From assembly GCA_948468385.1 (NCBI GenBank), contig CAOKHZ010000027.1, positions 1 to 61,960 on the forward strand: 61,960 nucleotides of DNA, in the 5' to 3' direction. A model generated the notes under the pieces. That model saw nothing but the letters and a program-made list of their open reading frames with translations, ran no database searches and was not told the DNA's origin. Within the stretch, counting starts at the first letter, position 1; each line of letters opens with the position of its first letter. This DNA comes from an uncultured Faecalicatena sp. (GTDB lineage: Bacteria; Bacillota; Clostridia; Lachnospirales; Lachnospiraceae). Positions 42,459 through 52,190 of the stretch are shown piece by piece. The position numbers and the translations under genes are program-made.

Positions 42459-44693
42459 ATGTGTGAGGAAAGGGTTCGAGGTTTGGAGAAGATAACCGGT
42501 TATGTGGGACACATCGTGTTCCGCAACCAGGAAAACGGATATACGGTATTTCATTTGGAAAATGACGACGGGGAAGTGACTTGCGTGGGAACCTTTCATT
42601 ATATTAATGAGGGGGAACTGTTGGAACTGGAGGGCGAGTATGTCAATCACAACGTTTATGGCATGCAGCTGAAGGTGAGCTCGCATACGCTGAAGGAGCC
42701 GGAGGACTTGGTTTCCATTGAGCGGTATCTTGGATCCGGTGCGGTCAAGGGCGTGGGCGCGGCCCTGGCCGCCAGGATTGTGCGCAAGTTTAAAAAAGAC
42801 ACGTTTCGCATTATTGAGGAAGAGCCGGAGCGGTTGGCGGAGATTAAGGGCATCAGCGAGCGCAAGGCGAGGGAAATCGCCGTGCAGGTGGAAGAGAAGA
42901 AGGACATGCGCGCGGCGATGATTTATTTGCAGAAGTATGGCATTTCAACGGCTTTGTCCGTGAAAATATTTAAGTATTATGGCGCAAAACTTTACCAGGT
43001 TCTGGAAGAGAATCCTTATCAGCTTGCGGACAATATTGAGGGAGTGGGATTTCGGACCGCGGACGAGATTGCCGTGCGAATCGGGATTTACCCTGATTCG
43101 GAATTTCGAATCCGCAGCGGGCTTTTTTACGTGCTGCAGCAAGCGGCCTTAGAAGGACATGTTTACCTGCCTCAACAAGTGCTACTTCATCGTGCCACGC
43201 AGATTTTGGGAGTCCAGATTGACGAAGCAGAGAAATATATCATGGATCTCTGCATGGATCGTAAGATTGTGAGAAAGGAAGAGGAAGACGAAATCCGTAT
43301 CTATCCGACGCATTTTTACTATTTGGAATTGAATACCGCAAAAATGTTGCATGATTTGGACATTTCCTGCAAGATGCCGGAGGAAATGATGGAAAAGCGT
43401 CTGCGCAAGGTGGAGGAGCGGGAGCATGTCAGGCTGGACGTCATGCAGCACCGGGCGGTAATTGAGTCTATCAAGCATGGCCTGCTTGTGTTGACGGGGG
43501 GACCAGGAACGGGAAAGACGACCACGATTAACACGATGATTCAGTTTTTTGAAAGCGAGGGCATGAGCATTTTCCTGGCGGCACCGACTGGACGGGCGGC
43601 AAAACGCATGACGGAGGCGACGGGATATGCGGCACAGACGATTCACCGTTTGTTGGAAGTGAGCGGAAACCCGGAAGAAGAGGGGAACGTCAACGGTTTT
43701 TTGCGCAATAGGGAGAACCCGTTGGAGACGGACGTGGTTATTATTGACGAGATGTCCATGGTAGATTTGTCTTTGATGCACGCGCTGTTATCGGCAATCG
43801 TGCCGGGAACCCGCCTCGTGCTGGTGGGAGACGTCAATCAGCTCCCGTCGGTCGGCGCGGGAAGCGTGTTGAAGGATATCATTGCTTCGGGAAAATTCCC
43901 GGTGGTTACGTTGACCACGATTTTTCGTCAGGCAGAGGAGAGTGACATCGTGGTCAATGCCCATAAAATTAATGCGGGAGAACCCGTCGTCGTGGACAAC
44001 AAAAGCCGGGATTTCTTTTTTCTCAAGCGGCAGGAGGCGGATGTCATCATCAGCGTGATGCTGACGCTGATACAGAAGAAATTGCCAAGGTACGTGGGTG
44101 CCCCGCAAAGTGAGATTCAAGTGATGACGCCGACGCGCAAAGGACTTTTGGGCGTGGAGCGCTTGAACATGATTTTACAGCGGTATTTGAATCCGCCGCA
44201 GGCAGGAAAGGACGAGGAGGAAATCGGGGGCAGGACGTTTCGGGTGGGCGACAAGGTGATGCAGATAAAGAATAATTACCAGCTCGAGTGGGAGGTCTGT
44301 ACCCGATACGGCATGACCGTGGACAAGGGAATGGGAATTTTCAACGGGGACATGGGAATCGTGACGGCGATTGATAAATATAATGAGACGTTGGAAGTAG
44401 AGTATGACGAGCACCGTAAAGTGAAATATCCGTTTGAAACGACGGAAGAGTTGGAACTGGCCTATGCCATTACCGTACATAAATCTCAGGGAAGCGAGTA
44501 TCCGGCGGTCATTATCCCATTGCTTCAAGGACCGCGTCTTCTGTATAACCGAAACCTTCTTTACACGGCGGTGACGAGGGCGAAGAAATGCCTTACGATA
44601 GTGGGGAGTGAGAGCGTATTTCAGGAAATGATACAAAACAAAAGCGAACAGAGCCGTTACACCAGCTTGGCGGCGCGCATTCAGGAATTTTAA
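42459..44693 (+). CDS. recD2: RecD2-type DNA helicase
   Basis: 744 residues. A 5'-3' helicase used in repair and mismatch handling, without RecB or RecC. An N-terminal OB-like part (GYVGHIVFRNQENGYTVFHLE) and helix-hairpin-helix repeats (residues 85-210; GVGAALAARIVRKF, GISERKARE) come before the SF1 motor: Walker A LTGGPGTGKTTTI near residue 346, DEMSMVD near 430, GDVNQLPSVGAGSVLKD near 450, and AITVHKSQGSEYP near 675. ATG 42459 is accepted, but a TTG at 42483 follows GAGGAAAGG better. It is close to mreB and comF. Confidence 0.95.
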   Translation: MCEERVRGLEKITGYVGHIVFRNQENGYTVFHLENDDGEVTCVGTFHYINEGELLELEGEYVNHNVYGMQLKVSSHTLKEPEDLVSIERYLGSGAVKGVGAALAARIVRKFKKDTFRIIEEEPERLAEIKGISERKAREIAVQVEEKKDMRAAMIYLQKYGISTALSVKIFKYYGAKLYQVLEENPYQLADNIEGVGFRTADEIAVRIGIYPDSEFRIRSGLFYVLQQAALEGHVYLPQQVLLHRATQILGVQIDEAEKYIMDLCMDRKIVRKEEEDEIRIYPTHFYYLELNTAKMLHDLDISCKMPEEMMEKRLRKVEEREHVRLDVMQHRAVIESIKHGLLVLTGGPGTGKTTTINTMIQFFESEGMSIFLAAPTGRAAKRMTEATGYAAQTIHRLLEVSGNPEEEGNVNGFLRNRENPLETDVVIIDEMSMVDLSLMHALLSAIVPGTRLVLVGDVNQLPSVGAGSVLKDIIASGKFPVVTLTTIFRQAEESDIVVNAHKINAGEPVVVDNKSRDFFFLKRQEADVIISVMLTLIQKKLPRYVGAPQSEIQVMTPTRKGLLGVERLNMILQRYLNPPQAGKDEEEIGGRTFRVGDKVMQIKNNYQLEWEVCTRYGMTVDKGMGIFNGDMGIVTAIDKYNETLEVEYDEHRKVKYPFETTEELELAYAITVHKSQGSEYPAVIIPLLQGPRLLYNRNLLYTAVTRAKKCLTIVGSESVFQEMIQNKSEQSRYTSLAARIQEF

Positions 44694-44707
44694 GAGCGGT
44701 CGGGAAG

Positions 44708-45394
44708 GTGTTGGACGTTTTGTATCCCCCGCGTTGCCCGTTTTGCGGAAAATTGACAAGGAAGGGAATCTGTGGGGGGTGTCGCCAAAGTCTTCCTTAT
44801 ATAATGGAGCCGCGTTGCATGAAGTGTGGGAAACCGATAAAAAGGGAGGAGGACGAATATTGCCGTGATTGTGCCCGCGTGTTACGGGGGTACGAGCAGG
44901 GGAAGAGCGTGTGGACGCATACGGGAAGCGTGCCGCGTGCGATTTACCAGTTCAAGTTCCATAATAAACGCTACCACGCGAAGTTGTTTGCCGGGGAGAT
45001 GGCGCGCTTGCACGGTGAATGGATTTACAAGTGCAACGTCGAGGTCATCGTGCCGGTTCCGTTGCATTCGGCCAGGCGAAGGAAACGGGGGTTCAACCAG
45101 GCGGAATTATTGGCTCGTGAATTAGGTAAGAGGATGCGGATTCCGGTCGATGAAAAGATGGTTTATCGTATTCGCAACACGAAGCCGCAGAAGCAATTGG
45201 ACGGTAGGGAGCGACAAGAAAACCTGAAGGGCGCCTTCGCGGTTTCAAGGCGGCGGAGATATCCGAAAAACGTCTTGCTGGTCGATGACATTTATACAAC
45301 GGGAAGCACCGTACATAGGATATCCGGGTTGTTGAAGAAGGCCGGTGTACAAAAAGTGTATTTTATAACCATAAGCATTGGACAAGACAAATAG
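44708..45394 (+). CDS. comF: ComF-like phosphoribosyltransferase-fold protein
   Basis: 228 residues. The N-terminal zinc finger has CPFCGK...CGGC and CMKCGK...CRDC; the PRTase fold follows with PVPLHSARRRKRGFNQAELLA and the PRPP loop VLLVDDIYTTGST near residue 197. ComF acts in DNA uptake in competent Firmicutes, and its substrate is unknown. The start is GTG 44708 with GGGAAG close by. The gene follows recD2 by 14 bases, grouping two DNA-handling proteins. Confidence 0.9.
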   Translation: MLDVLYPPRCPFCGKLTRKGICGGCRQSLPYIMEPRCMKCGKPIKREEDEYCRDCARVLRGYEQGKSVWTHTGSVPRAIYQFKFHNKRYHAKLFAGEMARLHGEWIYKCNVEVIVPVPLHSARRRKRGFNQAELLARELGKRMRIPVDEKMVYRIRNTKPQKQLDGRERQENLKGAFAVSRRRRYPKNVLLVDDIYTTGSTVHRISGLLKKAGVQKVYFITISIGQDK

Positions 45395-45408
45395 ATGTAT
45401 GCTATAAT
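45379..45408 (+). promoter_or_regulatory. Promoter of the c-di-AMP operon
   Basis: TGGACA (45379-45384), an 18-base spacer, TATAAT (45403-45408), 29 bases before the first start codon. It overlaps the end of comF. Confidence 0.6.
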
Positions 45409-45437
45409 AAAAATAATGTTTTTTGGGAGGGCTGGCC

Positions 45438-45890
45438 ATGTTAGATAAAAGAAGGATCCGATTGATGACGAAACTGGCGTTGTATGAACAGTCCGATGTC
45501 TGGAAGGATTTGAAAATCAGCGGCTATTACAAGGAAGATTACGTGGGGCTGAAGACTTTGAAAGGCGCATTGTGGACGATGGTTGGATACGCCTTGGTAG
45601 CGGTGCTGTTCGTATTGTACAATTTGGACATGCTGATGAACGACATGTCGATGCAGAAGCTCATCGTGCTGGCTTGTGCCGCGGTGGGAGGGTATCTGGT
45701 CTTGCTCATCGTCTATTGTATATGTGCAAATTTCTTTTACAAGACGGAGCATGCGAATGCCAGACGGCGGATAAAGACGTTTTATAATAATTTGACAGCT
45801 TTGGAGAGGATGGGTGGAAACCATCGTTCCAGTCCCAGAAAAAAACGAAAAATAAGAGATAAATTAAGGGCGAAGGAGAATATATTATGA
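45438..45890 (+). CDS. Small membrane protein, unknown
   Basis: 150 residues. A basic, helical N-terminus (residues 1-45), two membrane helices (LWTMVGYALVAVLFVLYNL and LIVLACAAVGGYLVLLIVY) and a strongly basic C-terminal tail (RSSPRKKRKIRDKLRAKE). GGGAGGG precedes ATG 45438. The tail could bind a phospholipid surface or RNA. I do not recognise a named family. First gene of the operon that leads to cdaA; the stop overlaps the next start in ATGA. Confidence 0.75.
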   Translation: MLDKRRIRLMTKLALYEQSDVWKDLKISGYYKEDYVGLKTLKGALWTMVGYALVAVLFVLYNLDMLMNDMSMQKLIVLACAAVGGYLVLLIVYCICANFFYKTEHANARRRIKTFYNNLTALERMGGNHRSSPRKKRKIRDKLRAKENIL

Positions 45891-46972
45891 GTACGATACT
45901 TGTCTGGAGGGAAAAGGTCCAAAAACTGTATGCAGATTATTCGCTCTATATTACCATCGTGGCACGTCTGGTATTGGGAGGTTTGGTGTTCGGTCTGATT
46001 AATTCCAGGATTGGGTATATGAAATCCGTTTCTTCCATCGCTTGTACCGTGGGATTGACGGTTGTTTGCGCTTTCCTGCCGGTAATCGTGATGGTGCTGG
46101 CGGCGATGGTTCTGGTGCTCATTCATTTTTTCAGTTTGTCGATGGGGGTCACGTTGGTATCGGCCGTGCTTTTCGTGCTGATGTATATATTTTACCTGCA
46201 GTTTTCGACGAAGCAGTCGTGGCTAATCTTGGTGACGGCGGTGGCTTTCGCATTAAAGATTCCTCTGGTGATACCGGTGGCGGTGGGTCTTTTGGGTGGT
46301 TTCTTCTCCCTTGCCCCAATCGTGTGCGGCACGATTGCCTATTACGTGATACATTTCGTGAGGGTGTCTTCCGGGACATTTAAGAGCGAGGAACTGTCGG
46401 AACTTCTCAACGCCGTTACCACGGCGGCGAAGCAGTTGTTGGGAAACAAGGAGATGTGGCTGATGGTGGTCGTCATCCTTGGATGCACGTTATTGGTGTA
46501 CGGCATCCGTACCCGTTCGTTCAACCATGCGTGGAAAATTGCTTCCGGGGTCGGTGCGGCGACGGGCCTGGTGCTTGGCCTTGTCGGAAATATCGTCCTC
46601 AGTGTCGACCTTTCACTTGTTTCGCTGATTGTCGGCGCGGTGTTGGCAATCGGATTCGGCCTTCTGGCGGAGATATTGTTTTTGTCGGTTGATTACACGA
46701 GGACGGAATATGTAGAATTTGAGGATGATGAATATCATTATTATGTGAAGGCGGTTCCCAAGATTGGCGTGGCGGTGCCGGAAAAGAACGTAAAGCATAT
46801 CACGAGGCATCAGGATGCGGCGGAAAATGGGAAAAAGGCAAATCGGAGGTCCGTAAGGATAGAGGAAGAGTTGGAAGATGCGGACATGACGTGGGAGGAA
46901 CATACGGACGCGCTTTTGTTGACGAGAAGTTTGAGCAAGGAGCTGGGGCTGGAGGATCCGCAGCAGAAGTAA
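45887..46972 (+). CDS. Polytopic membrane protein, unknown
   Basis: 361 residues. Eight or so hydrophobic helices fill residues 15-255 with little loop (VVCAFLPVIVMVLAAMVLVLI, VGLLGGFFSLAPIVCGTIAYYVI). The last 100 residues are soluble and charged, with EDDEYHYYVKAVPKIGVAVPEKNV and RSVRIEEELEDADMTWEE. Family not recognised. Coupled by four-base overlap to the previous gene and 45 bases before cdaA, which suggests a role linked to c-di-AMP or wall homeostasis (inference). Confidence 0.75.
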   Translation: MSTILVWREKVQKLYADYSLYITIVARLVLGGLVFGLINSRIGYMKSVSSIACTVGLTVVCAFLPVIVMVLAAMVLVLIHFFSLSMGVTLVSAVLFVLMYIFYLQFSTKQSWLILVTAVAFALKIPLVIPVAVGLLGGFFSLAPIVCGTIAYYVIHFVRVSSGTFKSEELSELLNAVTTAAKQLLGNKEMWLMVVVILGCTLLVYGIRTRSFNHAWKIASGVGAATGLVLGLVGNIVLSVDLSLVSLIVGAVLAIGFGLLAEILFLSVDYTRTEYVEFEDDEYHYYVKAVPKIGVAVPEKNVKHITRHQDAAENGKKANRRSVRIEEELEDADMTWEEHTDALLLTRSLSKELGLEDPQQK

Positions 46973-47017
46973 CTGGCAACATGAATGAACATCAGAAATC
47001 CGAGGAGGTGATGAAAG

Positions 47018-47890
47018 GTGAGTTTATGGGTGGAGAATTTTTTGGGAAAATTTATCAATGGCTTCTATTTTCCATCGATTGGCTTTACCGACGTTCTGGA
47101 GATTCTGATTATCACGATTTTTGTTTACGAGGTAATGTTGTGGATTAAAAACACCAAGGCATGGATGCTCTTGCGGGGGATGATTATCCTTGCGTTGTTT
47201 ATCATGATGGCTGCGCTTCTTAGGATGCATACGATTCTGTTCTTGGTGAGGGAGTCCATAAACGTGCTGGCGATTGCCGTCGTGGTCGTGTTCCAACCGG
47301 AATTGCGCCGCGCGTTGGAAAAACTTGGCGAGAAGGACTTGTTAAAGACCAGCAGTTTATTTGACCGGACACATGAAAACAGACGTTTCACGAATGAGAC
47401 ACTGTCAGGCATCGTGAATGCGTGCTTCGAGATGGGAAAGGTGAAAACGGGGGCGTTAATCGTCGTCGAGCAGGCGATTCATCTGACGGAGTACGAGGTG
47501 ACGGGAATTGAATTGGACTGCAAGGTGTCGAGACAAGTTTTGTTAAATATATTTGAACATAATACGCCGTTACATGACGGGGCAGTGATTATTCGCGGAG
47601 ACAGGATTACGTCGGCCACGTGCTATCTTCCGCTGTCGGACAATATGCGGATTAGCAAGGATTTGGGAACGAGGCATCGGGCGGCATTGGGGATGAGCGA
47701 AATCAGTGACGCGTTCGTGATTGTCGTGTCCGAGGAGACCGGGTATGTCTCGCTTGCCGTGGGAGGGGAGCTTTTCAGGGACATTACCCCGGACGTACTG
47801 GAGAAGAAACTGAGCCAGATTCAATATAGAACTTCCGAGATTAAGAAGCTTTCTGTATGGAAAGGATGGCGGAAAAATGACAAAGTATAA
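47018..47890 (+). CDS. cdaA: Diadenylate cyclase CdaA
   Basis: 290 residues. It joins two ATP to cyclic di-AMP, which controls potassium and osmolyte transport and wall integrity. Three N-terminal membrane helices (residues 20-90) precede the DAC domain, with the motif HDGAVII near residue 187 and GTRHRAALG near 220. The GTG start at 47018 follows GAGGAGGTGATGAAAG. Its last codons overlap cdaR by 14 bases. Confidence 0.97.
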   Translation: MSLWVENFLGKFINGFYFPSIGFTDVLEILIITIFVYEVMLWIKNTKAWMLLRGMIILALFIMMAALLRMHTILFLVRESINVLAIAVVVVFQPELRRALEKLGEKDLLKTSSLFDRTHENRRFTNETLSGIVNACFEMGKVKTGALIVVEQAIHLTEYEVTGIELDCKVSRQVLLNIFEHNTPLHDGAVIIRGDRITSATCYLPLSDNMRISKDLGTRHRAALGMSEISDAFVIVVSEETGYVSLAVGGELFRDITPDVLEKKLSQIQYRTSEIKKLSVWKGWRKNDKV

Positions 47891-49148
47891 ATGGACGCAA
47901 AACGTGGGTTTGAAGCTTACGGCATTTGTTTTCGCGGTCGTACTCTGGATATTGGCGGTCAACATAGATGATCCGGTAAAAAGTACCACCGTGCGCAACG
48001 TCCCGATCGTCGTGACAAACGAAGAAGTCGTGACGAACAAGGGAAAGACGTATCAAATATTGGACGGCATACAGAGCGTGAACGTGACGGTATATGGGAA
48101 ACGTTCCGTGATTTCCAAGCTTGACAGTAGCAATCTGGTTGTGACCATGGATTTGAGCGAGATGGAGGTAAATACGTTTCTAGTACCGCTTGAGGTAAGT
48201 CTGCAGGGCTTGAGCGAGCAGGATAAGGCTTCGATTACCGAATTTGAAACGACTCCCAAAAATGTGCAGGTGAAGATTGAAGACATGATTAAAAAGGACT
48301 TTCCGATTTCGGTCAGCACCACCGGTACGCCGAGGGACGGATTTGTCGTGGGCGAGATGACGACAAACCCGGAAAAGATTAGCATCGGAGGTCCGGAGTC
48401 GCAAGTGAACAACATTGCGAGGGTCGTGGCCAGGGTGGACGTCTCAGGAAAATCCGAAGACGGCGTGCTGTCGGCAGAATTGAGATTGTATGACGGAAAC
48501 GGTAACGTGATGGACGACAGCATGTTGTCTAATAATCTGGGCGAAGAGGGTGTCAGTGTCAACGTGCAGATGTTCCGCAGCAAGGACGTGAAGCTGAGTT
48601 TTGAAGCGTCTGAAACACCGGCGGAAGGGTATATCTGTACCGGGTGGAGTTTTGAGCCGGAACGCATACAAGTGTGTGGCACGAAAGAGTCGCTTGCCGG
48701 TTTGACGGAGATTCGTGTTCCGTCTGACGTGATCGGACTGGAAGGAGCGGACAGCAAGCAGGACGTGACGGTGAACATTTCACCTTATTTACCGGAGGGA
48801 GTGCGCCTGGTGGACGAGAGCGCGGGCAACGTGTTGCTTACGGTGACTATCGAGGAAATCGGGGTCAGGACGATTGAATTGCCGGTGGAGTCCATCAGTA
48901 TCAAAAATCTGGCAAATGACCTGAAAGTAAGTTTCGGGGGAAATGACGTCTTAGAATTGCGATTTACGGGAACGCAGGAGGAATTGGACAAACTGGACAT
49001 TCGCAATGCGGCATCCATTGATTTGAGTGGTTATACAAAAGAGGGAATCTACGAGGTGGAGGTTCACATCGAGGAGGCCGCGTCCGCGGTCAAATTGCTG
49101 GATAATCCGAAGCTCCGCGTGATTCTGACAGAAAAACGTGATGAATAG
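47877..49148 (+). CDS. cdaR: CdaA regulator CdaR (YbbR domains)
   Basis: 423 residues. One N-terminal membrane helix (LKLTAFVFAVVLWILAVNI) puts the rest outside the cell. Four repeated YbbR beta-modules follow (around residues 45-120, 130-215, 220-310, 320-420), such as VRNVPIVVTNEEVV and VPLEVSLQGLSE. In relatives it binds CdaA and tunes its activity. The overlapping start shows coupling. Confidence 0.94.
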   Translation: MTKYKWTQNVGLKLTAFVFAVVLWILAVNIDDPVKSTTVRNVPIVVTNEEVVTNKGKTYQILDGIQSVNVTVYGKRSVISKLDSSNLVVTMDLSEMEVNTFLVPLEVSLQGLSEQDKASITEFETTPKNVQVKIEDMIKKDFPISVSTTGTPRDGFVVGEMTTNPEKISIGGPESQVNNIARVVARVDVSGKSEDGVLSAELRLYDGNGNVMDDSMLSNNLGEEGVSVNVQMFRSKDVKLSFEASETPAEGYICTGWSFEPERIQVCGTKESLAGLTEIRVPSDVIGLEGADSKQDVTVNISPYLPEGVRLVDESAGNVLLTVTIEEIGVRTIELPVESISIKNLANDLKVSFGGNDVLELRFTGTQEELDKLDIRNAASIDLSGYTKEGIYEVEVHIEEAASAVKLLDNPKLRVILTEKRDE

Positions 49149-49153
49149 GGGAC

Positions 49154-49435
49154 ATGGGCATGGTAAGCGCAAAAGTAAAGATTAAGAATCCTACCGGGCT
49201 GCATTTGCGGCCGGCAGGGGAATTTTATGATGCCGCCGTACGGTTTGGCAGCAAGGTGATGGTCGAGAAGGTATCGGAGAACAAGCTGATATCCGCGAAC
49301 GCGAAGAGCGTGCTTAGTATTTTGGGGGCGTGCATTAAGAGTGGGGACGAGATTACGATAATCTGCGACGGAGAGGATGAGGAAGAGGCACTGCGGGAGA
49401 TGGTGCGAATCGTGGAAGATGGTTTAGGGGAGTAA
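49154..49435 (+). CDS. HPr-family phosphocarrier
   Basis: 93 residues. NPTGLHLRPAGEF has the active-site His near residue 16, and ANAKSVLSILG matches the region of the regulatory Ser46. It could be the general HPr of the sugar phosphotransferase system or a Crh-like form; Crh lacks the His, so this copy is phosphotransfer-competent. AGGGGAC precedes the ATG at 49154; ATG 49160 is also possible. It follows cdaR by five bases, where glmM is usual in other Firmicutes. Confidence 0.9.
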   Translation: MGMVSAKVKIKNPTGLHLRPAGEFYDAAVRFGSKVMVEKVSENKLISANAKSVLSILGACIKSGDEITIICDGEDEEEALREMVRIVEDGLGE

Positions 49436-49441
49436 AGACAT

Positions 49442-50983
49442 ATGTCGGGAAGGAAAAGAAATGATTATCAAGGGGTAAGGCGGAACAAGGGGAAGCGAAC
49501 CCGCCGAAGTTTTTTTCTGGCGGTGTTGCAAGCCTTGGCCAGTCTGGTGTTTTTCGGGGTCATTATTTTGTTGGACATATTTCCGACGAAATATTTAATG
49601 ATGCTGGCAATCGTACTCTTTTTGATGTGGAGTATCACGCTCAATTTGCAAGTCGCCCATAGGGGAACAAAGGGTCTCGGGAAATTGCTGTCCTTGCTGT
49701 TGACGTTCGCCTTGATGGTAGGGAGTTATTATGTCGTCAAGACGAATGACATGATAGGGATGATAGCCGGGGGCAGCCACAAGACTCAGATGATAGCAGT
49801 CGCGGTACTGGAGGAGGACGGCGCGCAGACGCTGGAAGACGCTGCCGGATATACGTTTGGCCTACGTCCGGAAGAAGGGGGCGGCATGGAAGAAGCGTTG
49901 CTCGCCGTAGAAAAGGAATTGGGGGCGGATGTCGAGACCATCGTCTTGGATTCCGTGGAAGAACAAGCAGAATCCCTTTGTACGGGGAGTTCTGGTGCCA
50001 TCATCTATAACGAGGCATACCTTTCTCAAGTGGAGAGGGTACTGAGGGAATATGGGAAGTCCATGCGCGTGATTTACCGAGAAACCGTCCGGGTGGAAAT
50101 GGATTTTGGCGGTTCGGACAGTAACATCACGAAGGAGCCGTTTTCCGTGTATATCAGCGGAATCGACGTGTTTGTCGATCCCCAGACGGGCGAGGCGGTC
50201 AACAGTTCTGGTGAAACGGGGCAGGCGCGCAGTGACGTGAACATCCTCGCGGTGGTTAATCCAACGACGCAGCAGATTCTTCTTGTCACGACCCCGCGCG
50301 ATTATTATGTGAGCATACCGGGCGTGTCGGGCGGCGAACCGGATAAGTTGACCCATGCGGGTCTTTACGGAATTGATGCCTCGATGGCGACGCTGGAGGA
50401 ACTTTACGAGACGGAAATCAACTACTACGCCAGAATGAATTTTAACGCGTTGATAGACATCGTTGACATTCTGGGTGGCATTGACGTCTATTCAGAAATT
50501 GAGTTTACGACCGGATGGGATTCTTCCGGCAACGACACCTTTACCGTGACGGAAGGGTACAACCATCTAAACGGAGCACGGGCGCTGGCCTTTAGCCGTG
50601 AGAGGCAGAACCTGGCAGAAGGCGATTTCCAGAGGGGAAGGAACCAGCAGGCGGTGATTACCGCCATGCTCAAGAAAATGGTGTCCCCGACCATGTTGGT
50701 GAAGGCGAACGGCGTCATGGAAACCATAGGAGACAACGCGGAGACGAACTTTACCAAGCAGCAGATTAATGGGTTGATAAAATACCAGTTGGGGAGCAAT
50801 CCCAAGTGGTCCATCAAGTCGATTTCGGCCGAGGGAACCCCGATAGATGCATATTGCTATTCCCTTGGGGACACACTGGTAAATGTCATCGAACCGGACG
50901 AGGAATCAGTAAGCGAAATCATCCGGGAGATAAATGTCGTGGAAGAAGGCGGAATCTTGGAGGGGGCGCAACCGCTGCAGTAG
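49442..50983 (+). CDS. LytR-CpsA-Psr (LCP) family glycopolymer transferase
   Basis: 513 residues. Three N-terminal membrane helices (residues 25-105) and an extracellular part. The LCP domain starts near residue 260: DVNILAVVNPTTQQILLVTTPRDYYVSIPG, KLTHAGLYG, MNFNALIDIVDILGGIDVYSE and LNGARALAFSRERQN, with the Arg and Asp residues that bind pyrophosphate lipids. LCP enzymes move teichoic acid or other wall polymers from a polyprenyl carrier to peptidoglycan. The N-terminal extra region (residues 115-250) is not recognised. It follows the HPr gene by six bases. Confidence 0.93.
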   Translation: MSGRKRNDYQGVRRNKGKRTRRSFFLAVLQALASLVFFGVIILLDIFPTKYLMMLAIVLFLMWSITLNLQVAHRGTKGLGKLLSLLLTFALMVGSYYVVKTNDMIGMIAGGSHKTQMIAVAVLEEDGAQTLEDAAGYTFGLRPEEGGGMEEALLAVEKELGADVETIVLDSVEEQAESLCTGSSGAIIYNEAYLSQVERVLREYGKSMRVIYRETVRVEMDFGGSDSNITKEPFSVYISGIDVFVDPQTGEAVNSSGETGQARSDVNILAVVNPTTQQILLVTTPRDYYVSIPGVSGGEPDKLTHAGLYGIDASMATLEELYETEINYYARMNFNALIDIVDILGGIDVYSEIEFTTGWDSSGNDTFTVTEGYNHLNGARALAFSRERQNLAEGDFQRGRNQQAVITAMLKKMVSPTMLVKANGVMETIGDNAETNFTKQQINGLIKYQLGSNPKWSIKSISAEGTPIDAYCYSLGDTLVNVIEPDEESVSEIIREINVVEEGGILEGAQPLQ

Positions 50984-51073
50984 GGGGGACGGCGGTATTG
51001 CGTTCAGGATTTTGTAGGGCGATTGTGGTCGAGAATTGTATGGAACGGTAGCGGGAAAGAAAATTGGAAGGAT

Positions 51074-52081
51074 ATGGAAAGAATGGAAGGGATAAAGAAA
51101 CCGATATTATATATCGTGGTTCCTTGTTATAATGAAGAAGAAGTCTTGCCACTTACGAGCGATTTGTTTTTAAATAAAATCAAGCAACTGGTTCAAGCGG
51201 AAAAAATTCATGAAGGAAGTAGAATTCTTTTTGTGAATGATGGGAGCAAGGATCGGACATGGAACATCATTCAGGGATTGGCCGACAAGGAGAGACATTT
51301 TATCGGAATTTCACAAAGTCGTAATCGGGGGCATCAGAACGCGGTGCTTGCGGGGTTGATGGAGGCAAAAGAAAGGTGTGACATTACGATTTCCATAGAT
51401 TGTGACGGGCAGGATGATGTCAATGCCATGGACAAGATGGTGGAGGAATATTTGGATGGTTGTGAGGTTGTATATGGCGTACGTAGCAAAAGGCAGACGG
51501 ATACGTTTTTTAAAAGATTTTCGGCAGAGATGTTCTACAAACTGTTGAATGCACTTGGAGCGGAAGTGGTTTTTAATCATGCGGATTATCGACTGTTATC
51601 GAGCCGGGTTTTAAAAGAACTGGCGAACTTTAAGGAAGTGAATCTATTTCTTCGGGGAATGATTCCTTTGGTGGGATTTAAAAGCACAAGCGTATATTAT
51701 GAGAGACATGAACGAATGGCGGGAGAGAGTCACTATCCGCTCTCTAAAATGCTCGGTCTTGCATTTGAGGGAATTACCAGTTTGAGTGTTAAGCCAATTC
51801 GCATCATAACAGGAGTCGGTATCGGAGTTTCCCTACTAAGCGTGCTAGGCATATTGTGGGCCGTGGTATCTTATTTTATGGGGCATGTCGTGGCAGGTTG
51901 GGCAAGTATGATATGTATCCAATGCTTTTTGAGTGGTGTGAATTTACTTTGTTTGGGAGTGCTTGGAGAATACATTGGCAAAATTTACATGGAGACAAAG
52001 GGGAGGCCTCGTTATATTATAAGTGAGAGAACTTGGGAGAAAGGGGATAGGGAAAATATTGAAAAAATAAAAGAAGAGTAA
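51074..52081 (+). CDS. GT2 polyprenyl-phosphate glycosyltransferase (GtrB/CsbB-like)
   Basis: About 335 residues. The GT-A domain begins YIVVPCYNEEEVL and carries DCDGQDD near residue 108, the metal and nucleotide-sugar site. Two membrane helices follow (residues 235-300), the pattern of DPM1, GtrB and CsbB, which load one sugar onto undecaprenyl phosphate. The start at 51074 follows GGAAGG; ATG 51083 is possible. Its partner is probably the YfhO-type protein at 53963. Confidence 0.92.
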   Translation: MERMEGIKKPILYIVVPCYNEEEVLPLTSDLFLNKIKQLVQAEKIHEGSRILFVNDGSKDRTWNIIQGLADKERHFIGISQSRNRGHQNAVLAGLMEAKERCDITISIDCDGQDDVNAMDKMVEEYLDGCEVVYGVRSKRQTDTFFKRFSAEMFYKLLNALGAEVVFNHADYRLLSSRVLKELANFKEVNLFLRGMIPLVGFKSTSVYYERHERMAGESHYPLSKMLGLAFEGITSLSVKPIRIITGVGIGVSLLSVLGILWAVVSYFMGHVVAGWASMICIQCFLSGVNLLCLGVLGEYIGKIYMETKGRPRYIISERTWEKGDRENIEKIKEE

Positions 52082-52190
52082 AGAGAAATAGAGAAGGATC
52101 GAAACCGTAAAATGGGTAAGGGATTTGGAAACGAAGAAACAACCGTTTCTATAGAAAGGGCGAGTTTTACGAAAAGAGAGGAGATTATTA

